The notes under the pieces: generated by a model
Databases searched by the model: none
Told to the model about the DNA's origin: nothing
What the model saw: the letters and a program-made list of their open reading frames with translations, nothing else
Program-made: the position numbers and the translations under genes
In this document: positions 58,014-64,000 of the stretch, in pieces
Layout of the letters: each line of letters opens with the position of its first letter
Position numbering within the stretch: the stretch's first letter is position 1
Assembly: GCF_900105215.1 (NCBI RefSeq)
Contig: NZ_FOIP01000001.1
Span: 1,820,001-1,884,000, forward strand
From: Lacrimispora sphenoides
Lineage (GTDB): Bacteria; Bacillota; Clostridia; Lachnospirales; Lachnospiraceae
Direction: 5' to 3'
Length of the DNA: 64,000 nucleotides

Positions 58014-58015
58014 GC

Positions 58016-58861
58016 TTACCGGCTAAGACGCTTAAACTGTCCGGGCGTATAGCCTGTGGTCTGGCGGAAGGTGCGGATGAAGTTGGAATAATCATGAAAG
58101 CCTGATAAATGGCAGGCTTCTAAAACCGTATGTCCCTGGGATAGCAGCTCCTTTGCCAGAGCCACCCGCTTTACCACGATATACTGGAATATGCTGCTTT
58201 CTGTTTCAGATTTAAATAAGTGGCTGATATAATATTTATCAAGGGAAAGAGCCTGGGAGATAGAATCCAGGGTCATGGGCGTTGTTAAGTTTTTATCAAT
58301 ATAACTCATGATTGCCTGGGCCCTATGGGGCTTAGGGGCTGTTCCTCCGGGGCTTGTCTTTTGCCAGGCCCTGTTAATAAGAATAAGAATCTGGAGCAAT
58401 GTGGTCATTGCTGTTAAGTCGCCGCCGTAGGAGCTGCGATTTTTTTTTGCCTCATGAAGACACTGGGCCATGGAAACCAGGTTCTCGTATTCCTCTTTTG
58501 AAAGCAGGACTAAGTTGCCTATGGCAGGTTCCCGGTGGAAACATTCTAACAGGTTGGTGTCAGGGGTACAGTAAGGGCGGATAAAGGCGGGGTTCACATG
58601 AATGACCAGGCGGGTGAAGGCTTCGCTTGTGGTGTTGATGGCCTTGTGGATCTCCCGGTTGGAAAACAGGATTAAATTTCCCGGGTTCATATCATAGCAT
58701 GCATTTTCCACAAAATACTGGATATGGCCGTCCATGAGCAGATAGATTTCATGGCTGTTGTGCATGTGAAAATCCACGTTTCCGGCAATCTGGCTGGTGG
58801 TAAAATCACAGCTGAAAGGCTCGGTAAATTCGCTGTAATGGTAAAGGCTCTCCTTTTTCAT
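58016..58861 (-). CDS. AraC-family transcriptional regulator (copy 3)
   Basis: A 281-residue AraC protein: cupin sensor domain (about 15-110, HMHNSHEIYLLMDGH) and C-terminal double HTH ending FIRTFRQTTGYTPGQFKRL. It is divergent from the oxidoreductase operon at 58984 and only loosely similar to the other two AraC proteins in the window. The stop converges with the DUF6062 gene with 2 bp between, so no terminator separates them. Confidence 0.9.
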   Translation of the reverse strand: MKKESLYHYSEFTEPFSCDFTTSQIAGNVDFHMHNSHEIYLLMDGHIQYFVENACYDMNPGNLILFSNREIHKAINTTSEAFTRLVIHVNPAFIRPYCTPDTNLLECFHREPAIGNLVLLSKEEYENLVSMAQCLHEAKKNRSSYGGDLTAMTTLLQILILINRAWQKTSPGGTAPKPHRAQAIMSYIDKNLTTPMTLDSISQALSLDKYYISHLFKSETESSIFQYIVVKRVALAKELLSQGHTVLEACHLSGFHDYSNFIRTFRQTTGYTPGQFKRLSR

Positions 58862-58907
58862 GGCTTCCTCCTGAAATAGACAATTTATGCATGCTTCTAG
58901 TCAATCT

Positions 58908-58941
58908 ACGCAAACAAATTGCGTCAAGAACAGTATATAAT
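58908..58941 (+). promoter_or_regulatory. Candidate operator and -10 of the oxidoreductase operon
   Basis: ACGCAA and TTGCGT (58908-58924) form an inverted repeat with a 5-bp centre, 11 bp before TATAAT (58936-58941). It is the probable site of the divergent AraC regulator at 58016. Confidence 0.5.
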
Positions 58942-58983
58942 AAATCTATCATAGAAAGAAGAAAAAGAAAAGAGGAGGTAGTC

Positions 58984-60003
58984 ATGGTTCGGGTTGGGAT
59001 AATCGGCTGCGGAAACATCGGGGGAGTTCATACCATGGTACTGAATGAAATAAAACAGGTTAAGCTCTGCGCTCTGGCAGATATCCGCCTGGAACGGGCA
59101 GAGGAATACTCGGCCCGTTTTACGGATGGAAAGGCGAGGGCTTATGATTCCATGGAGGAAATGCTTGAGAAGGAAGCGCTTGACGTGGTCCATATCTGCA
59201 CGCCCCACTACTGCCATGTGCCTATGGCAGTAAAGGCCTTAAAGAAAGGGCTTCATGTATTTATGGAAAAGCCGCCTGCCATAAGCAGGGAGCAATTCGA
59301 TGAGCTTTTGGAGGCTTCCGGCCAGAGCGGGGGCAGGTTAGGCATCTGTTTCCAGAACCGGTATAATGAAACAACAAAAAAGGTAAATGAGCTTTTGGCA
59401 CAGGGGACCCTCGGGAGGATAAAAGGCGGAAGGGCCTTTGTTACCTGGCACAGGGATGCTCCTTATTACACAGAGAGCGGCTGGAGGGGAAAGCTTGAGA
59501 CAGAGGGTGGTGGTGCGTTGATCAACCAATCCATTCACGCCTTGGATCTGCTTCTTTCCTGGCTCGGAAAACCAGTGAGAACAGAAGCTTCCATGAGCAA
59601 TCACCATCTGAAAGAAATTGTGGAGGTGGAGGACACCCTGGAAGCCTATATGACTTTTACGGATGGAACGGATCCGGTAAGCGCCAGTTTTTATGCCACT
59701 ACGGCTTACGCCATGGATGCACCGGTTTTCTTAGAGATTGCCTGTGAAAATGGGTTTGTCCGTCTGGAAGGAAACTCTGTCTGGTATCAGATAAAAGGGC
59801 AGGAGGAGCCGGTGGTTTGGCAGGCGAAAAAATCTTCTCTGCTGGGAAAGACCTATTGGGGCAGCGGGCACGAAGCCTGCATCAGAGATTTTTATGATTG
59901 TCTAGAAACCGGGAAGGCCTATTTCAATGACCTTGCCTCGGTTCAGAATACATTTTACACCATGATGGATATTTATGATTCTGCAAGAAATGAGGGGAGA
60001 TAG
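58984..60003 (+). CDS. Gfo/Idh/MocA-family oxidoreductase (first)
   Basis: A 339-residue NAD(P)-dependent sugar/inositol dehydrogenase-like protein. N-terminal Rossmann motif is GIIGCGNIGG, EKPP occurs near residue 95 (the conserved catalytic Lys), and a C-terminal GFO/IDH/MOCA domain follows. Candidate substrate: a sugar or cyclitol. ATG 58984 follows GAGGAGG, 93 bp into a longer open frame. It is followed after 3 bp by a related enzyme. Confidence 0.9.
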   Translation: MVRVGIIGCGNIGGVHTMVLNEIKQVKLCALADIRLERAEEYSARFTDGKARAYDSMEEMLEKEALDVVHICTPHYCHVPMAVKALKKGLHVFMEKPPAISREQFDELLEASGQSGGRLGICFQNRYNETTKKVNELLAQGTLGRIKGGRAFVTWHRDAPYYTESGWRGKLETEGGGALINQSIHALDLLLSWLGKPVRTEASMSNHHLKEIVEVEDTLEAYMTFTDGTDPVSASFYATTAYAMDAPVFLEIACENGFVRLEGNSVWYQIKGQEEPVVWQAKKSSLLGKTYWGSGHEACIRDFYDCLETGKAYFNDLASVQNTFYTMMDIYDSARNEGR

Positions 60004-60006
60004 GAC

Positions 60007-61161
60007 ATGGATAAGGTAAGACTTGGTATTATCGGAATTGGAAACATGGGAAGCGGGCACTTAAAGAATATTCTTGAAGGAAAGGTCCCGGAGATGGAAG
60101 TGACTGCGGTAGCGGACCGCCAGGAAGGCAGAAGGGCCTGGGCTAAGGAGCATTTACCGGAGTCGGTTGTTGTTTTTGAAGAAGGAAAGGATTTAATCGC
60201 AGCAGGCGTATGCGACGGAGTCTTAATTGCAGTGCCTCATTACCAGCACCCCGAACTGACCATTGATGCCATGAACCACGGACTGCATGTAATGTGTGAA
60301 AAGCCTGCGGGAGTTTACACCAAGCAGGTACGGGAAATGAACGAGGCAGCTAAAAAATGCGATCGGGTCTTTGGCATGATGTTCAACCAGAGGACCAACT
60401 GTATTTACCGGAAAATGCATGAACTTGTAACCGGCGGGGAACTGGGAGCCATCAAGCGGGTCAACTGGATCGTAACGGACTGGTACCGCACCCAGTCCTA
60501 TTATGACTCAGGAAGCTGGAGAGCTACCTGGGATGGAGAAGGCGGCGGCGTACTGTTAAACCAGTGTCCTCACAACATGGATTTAATCCAGTGGATCTGT
60601 GGAATGCCAAGCAAGGTACAGGCATTCTGCCACAACGGAAAATGGCATGATATTGAAGTGGAAGATGATGTAACAGCTTATTTGGAATATCCAAACGGGG
60701 CCACGGGTGTTTTTGTCACCACAACCGCAGATGCACCGGGAACAAACCGGTTTGAGATCACTTTGGAGATGGGGAAACTGGTCTGCGAAAATGGCAAGCT
60801 CATGCTTCATAAGCTGGCTGAAAACGAGCGTACCTTCTGCAAAACGGCAAAGGGCGGATTTGATACTCCGGAATGCACGGTGACAGAGGTTGAAACGGAC
60901 GGGGAGAATGAACAGCATGTTGGAGTTTTAAAGGCATTTGCAGGCAGAATCCTTCACGGCACGCCCCTTATTGCGGAAGGCGTGGAAGGAATTAACGGTC
61001 TGACCTTATCAAATGCCATGCATTTATCCAGCTGGTTAAAGAAAGAAGTGGAGATTCCCTTTGATGAAGATTTATTCTTAGAAGAGCTTAATAAGTGCCG
61101 CAGTGAATCCAGGAAAAAAGAAGGAACCGGCGTGGTATTTAACACAGAAGGAAGCTATTAA
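60007..61161 (+). CDS. Gfo/Idh/MocA-family oxidoreductase (second)
   Basis: A 384-residue homologue with the Rossmann motif GIIGIGNMG, CEKPAGVY near residue 98, and a full C-terminal domain. It differs in length and sequence from the first copy, so the two may act in sequence on one substrate (for example oxidation then reduction in an epimerisation) or form a heteromer. The start follows GGGGAGATAGG. Confidence 0.9.
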   Translation: MDKVRLGIIGIGNMGSGHLKNILEGKVPEMEVTAVADRQEGRRAWAKEHLPESVVVFEEGKDLIAAGVCDGVLIAVPHYQHPELTIDAMNHGLHVMCEKPAGVYTKQVREMNEAAKKCDRVFGMMFNQRTNCIYRKMHELVTGGELGAIKRVNWIVTDWYRTQSYYDSGSWRATWDGEGGGVLLNQCPHNMDLIQWICGMPSKVQAFCHNGKWHDIEVEDDVTAYLEYPNGATGVFVTTTADAPGTNRFEITLEMGKLVCENGKLMLHKLAENERTFCKTAKGGFDTPECTVTEVETDGENEQHVGVLKAFAGRILHGTPLIAEGVEGINGLTLSNAMHLSSWLKKEVEIPFDEDLFLEELNKCRSESRKKEGTGVVFNTEGSY

Positions 61162-61237
61162 GAAACACCCTTCGGGTATCCCTTTATGCCTAAAGTGCAT
61201 GGGCAGCAAATAGGAAATGGAAAAAGGAGAAACGATT

Positions 61238-62086
61238 ATGTGGGATGGTATTCTATTATCTGGTTTTGCAGATGAAATCGATATGGATTTAGGAAAACAG
61301 ATTGAAGTATTAAAGAAGCTTGATATTCATCATGTAGAGATGCGGGGCGTTAACGGCAAGGGCCTGGTCGAGTATTCGATCAATGAAGCAAAGGAAATCA
61401 AAAAGCAGCTTGATGAGGCAGGCATCCGTTTATCTTCCGTTGGTTCTCCTATTGGAAAAATAAAAATTACCGATGATTTTGCCCCTCACATGGAGCTTTA
61501 CAAGCATACGGTGGAAATCGCCCATTTGATGGATGTTACATACATCCGTATGTTCAGCTTCTTCATGCCAGAAAATGAAAGCTATACTCCTTACCGGGGA
61601 AAGGTCATGGATCAGCTGGGACAGTTTGTTGATTACGCAAAGACCAGCCAGGCCGTGCTTCTTCATGAGAATGAAAAGGATATTTACGGAGATGTGGCAG
61701 ACCGCTGCCTGAAAATCATGAAGGAATTCTATGGGGATCATTTTAAGGCAGTCTTTGACTTTGCAAATTTTGTTCAGTGCAAGCAGGATACTCTGGAAGC
61801 TTATGAGATGTTAAAGCCCTACATTGCCTATATCCATGTAAAGGATGCCCTGTGGTCTGATGCCAGTGTGGTTCCGGCAGGCATGGGAGACGGACATGTG
61901 GAAGAAATCTTAAAAATGCTCAAAAACTGTGGATATAAGGGATATTTATCTCTGGAACCTCATTTAAGCGATTTTGCAGGATTCAGCGCTTTGGAGCAGA
62001 ATGCAGCAAATAAGAAAAAATTGAGCGGAGAAGAGGCCTACACCATGGCCTATGAGTCACTTAAGAAAATACTTGAATCAATTTAA
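61238..62086 (+). CDS. sugar phosphate isomerase/epimerase-type TIM barrel
   Basis: A 282-residue protein of the AP-endonuclease-2-like TIM barrel family. It has the N-terminal GFADEIDMDLGKQIEVL and metal-ligand segments (LHENEKDIYGD, FDFANFVQ, YIHVKDALWS and LSLEPHL). Such enzymes accompany Gfo/Idh/MocA oxidoreductases in inositol or unusual sugar catabolism. The ATG at 61238 has AAAGGAG upstream. Confidence 0.88.
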   Translation: MWDGILLSGFADEIDMDLGKQIEVLKKLDIHHVEMRGVNGKGLVEYSINEAKEIKKQLDEAGIRLSSVGSPIGKIKITDDFAPHMELYKHTVEIAHLMDVTYIRMFSFFMPENESYTPYRGKVMDQLGQFVDYAKTSQAVLLHENEKDIYGDVADRCLKIMKEFYGDHFKAVFDFANFVQCKQDTLEAYEMLKPYIAYIHVKDALWSDASVVPAGMGDGHVEEILKMLKNCGYKGYLSLEPHLSDFAGFSALEQNAANKKKLSGEEAYTMAYESLKKILESI

Positions 62087-62147
62087 CGATATCCCATATT
62101 CCTGCCGACTGGCTTATAAATGCAAGAGTGAGAAAAGAAAATGTCAC

Positions 62148-62176
62148 TTGTAATTTGTCTGACAAGCTGTTATAAT
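62148..62176 (+). promoter_or_regulatory. gntR promoter with embedded GntR operator
   Basis: TTGTAA (62148-62153) and TATAAT (62171-62176) are 17 bp apart. A perfect palindrome TTGTCTGACAA (62155-62165) fills the spacer. The FadR-type consensus (TnGTCnnACnA) fits, so the regulator should repress itself. Confidence 0.7.
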
Positions 62177-62193
62177 GCATCTCAAGGAGATTA

Positions 62194-62889
62194 ATGCTTA
62201 TGAAGATTCAAAAATCGAATGTAACAGCTCAGATTATTGAATATATGAAATCCAACATTGAAAACGGCATCTGGAGAGCCGGTGAGATGATTCCGTCGGA
62301 GCATGTTCTTACTGAGGAGCTTTCCGTATCTCGGGCAAGTATCCGTACGGCGATTCAGCAGTTCATTGCATTGGGACTGATGGAGAGCCATCATGGAAAG
62401 GGAACTTATCTTATTTCAAATGATATGTCCGTCTTTCGGAAAACCGGCAGAAAAGATCATTACTATAGCATGGAAGACATTGTCCAGTCTCTTCAGTATC
62501 GAATTATCGTAGAGAAGGGGACGGCCCAGTTGGCAGCGGAGCATATCACTCCGGAGGGGTTAAAGCGGCTGGAAGCTTATCTTGATGAGATGAAACGAAG
62601 TGTGGGAGATTCGGATGGGTTTGTGCGCAGCGATATGATGTTTCATCAGGAGATTTCAGAAGCCTCCGGTAATCTGCTGCTTAAGCACGGTTTGTGTGAA
62701 GTGCTTACAAACACGAGAGAGTACCATCATCAGCTGAATGAGCTGGTTGGATATAAAAACGGCATCTATTATCATACGATGATTCTGGAAGCGCTTAAGA
62801 ATCGGGATGGGAAAAAGGCAGGACTGCTGATGGAAGAGCATCTGCAGACTTCCATGAAAGATGCGCTGGACTCAGAAACTGAATCATAG
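62194..62889 (+). CDS. GntR-family (FadR subfamily) transcriptional regulator
   Basis: A 231-residue regulator. Winged helix (residues 10-75; AGEMIPSEHVLTEELSVSRASIRTA) and C-terminal FCD effector domain with the metal/ligand His and Asp pattern. AGGAG is 4 bp before ATG 62194 and 10 bp before ATG 62200, so the start is ambiguous by two codons. It lies upstream of an SDR dehydrogenase, and a second operator-like site (62943) precedes that gene. FCD regulators commonly sense organic acids such as uronates. Confidence 0.92.
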   Translation: MLMKIQKSNVTAQIIEYMKSNIENGIWRAGEMIPSEHVLTEELSVSRASIRTAIQQFIALGLMESHHGKGTYLISNDMSVFRKTGRKDHYYSMEDIVQSLQYRIIVEKGTAQLAAEHITPEGLKRLEAYLDEMKRSVGDSDGFVRSDMMFHQEISEASGNLLLKHGLCEVLTNTREYHHQLNELVGYKNGIYYHTMILEALKNRDGKKAGLLMEEHLQTSMKDALDSETES

Positions 62890-62908
62890 TTCATTATATT
62901 TTAGCCCC

Positions 62909-62930
62909 GGCATGACGAGCCGGGGCATAA
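62909..62930 (+). other. GC-rich hairpin after gntR
   Basis: GCCCCGGC and GCCGGGGC pair around 6-7 nt, without a following T-run. It may attenuate transcription or mark an mRNA 3' end; termination is doubtful. Confidence 0.5.
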
Positions 62931-62942
62931 GATAGAAGATAC

Positions 62943-62953
62943 TTGTCAGACGA
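62943..62953 (+). promoter_or_regulatory. Second GntR operator-like site
   Basis: TTGTCAGACGA resembles TTGTCTGACAA in the gntR promoter (9 of 11 positions). It lies 53 bp before the dehydrogenase start. Confidence 0.5.
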
Positions 62954-63005
62954 CTAACAAGATGAAAAGCAAGTTAAGGTATTGGAGGAAAAGGAGAACA
63001 AAGGG

Positions 63006-63779
63006 ATGGAAATTAAAAATTACACAGATTTAACCGGGAAAAAGGCAATCGTAACAGGTGCGGCACAGGGATTGTGTCATGGAATGGCGGAAGGCCTTTT
63101 GGAAGCAGGAGCAGAAGTCTGCATCATTGATATCAGCCCAAAGACTCTGGAGGCAGCGAGAGAGTTTTGTGACAGAGGTTACATTTGCCACGGCGTGATT
63201 GCGGATCTGGGAGATGATGATGACCTGGAGAACGGCTTCCATGCTGCAATCACCGGCATGGGTGGGCATCTGGATATTCTGGTCAATGGTGCAGGTGTGC
63301 AGAAGCGTCATAAGTCAGAAGAATTTCCCATTGAGGATTGGAATTTTGTAATCAATATAAACTTGAATGCCGTGTTCAAGCTCTGCAAGCTTGCCGGGCA
63401 GCAGTTCTTAAAACAGCAGAGCAAAGGAAAAATTATCAACATTGCTTCTATGTTGTCCTTTTTTGGTGGTTATACCGTGCCTGCATATGCGGCATCCAAG
63501 GGAGGCGTGTCACAGCTTACAAAAGCTCTGTGCAATGAGTGGGCAGCTGCGGGTATCAATGTCAATGCACTGGCACCTGGTTACATGGATACGGAAATGA
63601 ACGCTTCACTGACAGAACCGGATAACCCAAGATACAACGAGATAACGGACCGTATCCCGGCACATGTATGGGGGACTCCGGAAGATATGAAGGGACCATG
63701 CGTTTTTCTGGCATCAGCAGCCTCCGATTATTTGAATGGTGCGGTTATTCCAGTAGACGGCGGATATCTGGTCCGGTAA
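63006..63779 (+). CDS. SDR-family dehydrogenase, KduD/gluconate 5-dehydrogenase-like
   Basis: A 257-residue classical SDR: TGAAQGLCHGMA (cofactor loop), NGAG, catalytic Ser (INIASML) and YAASK. The end (GAVIPVDGGYLVR) is typical of KduD and gluconate 5-dehydrogenase enzymes acting on 2-keto-3-deoxy-gluconate or gluconate. I start at ATG 63006 after AGGAGAAC; the frame extends to a TTG at 62982. The GntR regulator and the following dehydrogenase suggest uronate or sugar-acid use. Confidence 0.88.
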   Translation: MEIKNYTDLTGKKAIVTGAAQGLCHGMAEGLLEAGAEVCIIDISPKTLEAAREFCDRGYICHGVIADLGDDDDLENGFHAAITGMGGHLDILVNGAGVQKRHKSEEFPIEDWNFVININLNAVFKLCKLAGQQFLKQQSKGKIINIASMLSFFGGYTVPAYAASKGGVSQLTKALCNEWAAAGINVNALAPGYMDTEMNASLTEPDNPRYNEITDRIPAHVWGTPEDMKGPCVFLASAASDYLNGAVIPVDGGYLVR

Positions 63780-63791
63780 GGAGGCTTTCCT

Positions 63792-63947
63792 ATGATAGCT
63801 GGAAAGTTTACAAAAGAACGAATGGAAGGCTGGAGATATATTTCTGCAAAAGACAGAGGACTGCATGAGGTAATTTCACAGGGGGATACAGATTCGGCCA
63901 TGACAGAATGTAACTGGATTAAAAGGTTGGAAAGGAATGGACAGTGA
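63792..63947 (+). CDS. small protein of unknown function
   Basis: A 51-residue ORF with AGGAGG 6 nt upstream. It lies between the SDR gene and the next dehydrogenase, and its stop is 2 bp before the next ATG. Charged, with no membrane segment. The good ribosome binding site and tight spacing make it probably translated. No family recognised. Confidence 0.55.
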   Translation: MIAGKFTKERMEGWRYISAKDRGLHEVISQGDTDSAMTECNWIKRLERNGQ

Positions 63948-63949
63948 TC

Positions 63950-64000
63950 ATGAAAAGACGAACATCGATTTATTTGCCGCAGTTTACGGTTGGTGAGGAG
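63950..64000 (+). CDS. start of a probable iron-type alcohol dehydrogenase (partial)
   Basis: ATG 63950 opens a frame reading MKRRTSIYLPQFTVGEE to the window edge. The YLPQFTVGEE start resembles glycerol-dehydrogenase-like proteins of the Fe-type alcohol dehydrogenase family. Only 17 codons are visible, so the call is provisional. Confidence 0.4.
   Translation, partial: MKRRTSIYLPQFTVGEE

Overview
The window looks like chromosome of an anaerobic Gram-positive bacterium of the Lachnospiraceae, probably near the Clostridium saccharolyticum/Lacrimispora group. The reasons are moderate GC with AGGAGG-type ribosome binding sites, an orphan MurA, many AraC regulators, ABC sugar transporters without their own ATPase, a DUF6062 protein, SAM-I and glycine riboswitches, and an F-type ATP synthase whose c subunit carries a sodium-type ion site. 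The genus is an inference. I saw no rRNA, tRNA, CRISPR array, prophage or insertion sequence.

Region 1 (1-1.7 kb): the tail of an unidentified gene, a thioredoxin, and a MerR-family regulator. Region 2 (1.75-18.1 kb): a 21-gene operon for a glycyl-radical bacterial microcompartment of the choline type. It has choline trimethylamine-lyase CutC with every choline-pocket residue I could place, its activase CutD, an active and a catalytically defective aldehyde dehydrogenase, an alcohol dehydrogenase, a PduL phosphotransacylase, seven BMC-domain shell proteins, one pentamer (EutN), EutJ/EutP/EutQ/EutT-like accessory proteins and two paralogous DMT-family membrane transporters. Choline would be split into trimethylamine and acetaldehyde; acetaldehyde is then split between ethanol and acetyl-CoA/acetyl phosphate inside the shell. 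The merR and operon promoters both have a 20-bp spacer with a related dyad between -35 and -10, which is typical of MerR control.

Region 3 (18.2-25.6 kb): atpZ-atpI-atpBEFHAGDC. Region 4 (25.7-31.97 kb): a nucleotidyltransferase, a Gly-Pro-X repeat protein, a large membrane-anchored protein with a degenerate C39-like end, and MurA. Region 5 (32-43.3 kb): two paralogous AraC regulators, one divergent from a nucleotidyltransferase / hexosamine-kinase-like / GalE operon and one divergent from an ABC sugar importer, with an acylphosphatase, a PP2C-like protein and MetF between them. The two AraC promoters share a half-site. Region 6 (43.3-46.6 kb): a glycine-riboswitch-controlled Na+/amino acid symporter and a SAM-I-controlled metK, transcribed divergently.

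Region 7 (46.6-54.9 kb): a hexitol PTS locus with two mannitol-type EIICB proteins, an MtlR activator, EIIA, a 1-phosphofructokinase and a zinc dehydrogenase resembling L-sorbose-1-phosphate reductase, but no mannitol-1-phosphate 5-dehydrogenase. This suggests hexitol-phosphate oxidation to a ketose 1-phosphate. Two promoters share an identically spaced MtlR-type operator. A 126-bp nested-hairpin, MITE-like element lies in front of the second EIICB. Region 8 (55-64 kb): a two-component system with a DUF6062 protein, an AraC-controlled operon of two Gfo/Idh/MocA oxidoreductases and a sugar isomerase, then a GntR regulator with an operator inside its own promoter, an SDR dehydrogenase, a small unknown ORF and the start of a probable iron-type alcohol dehydrogenase cut by the window edge.
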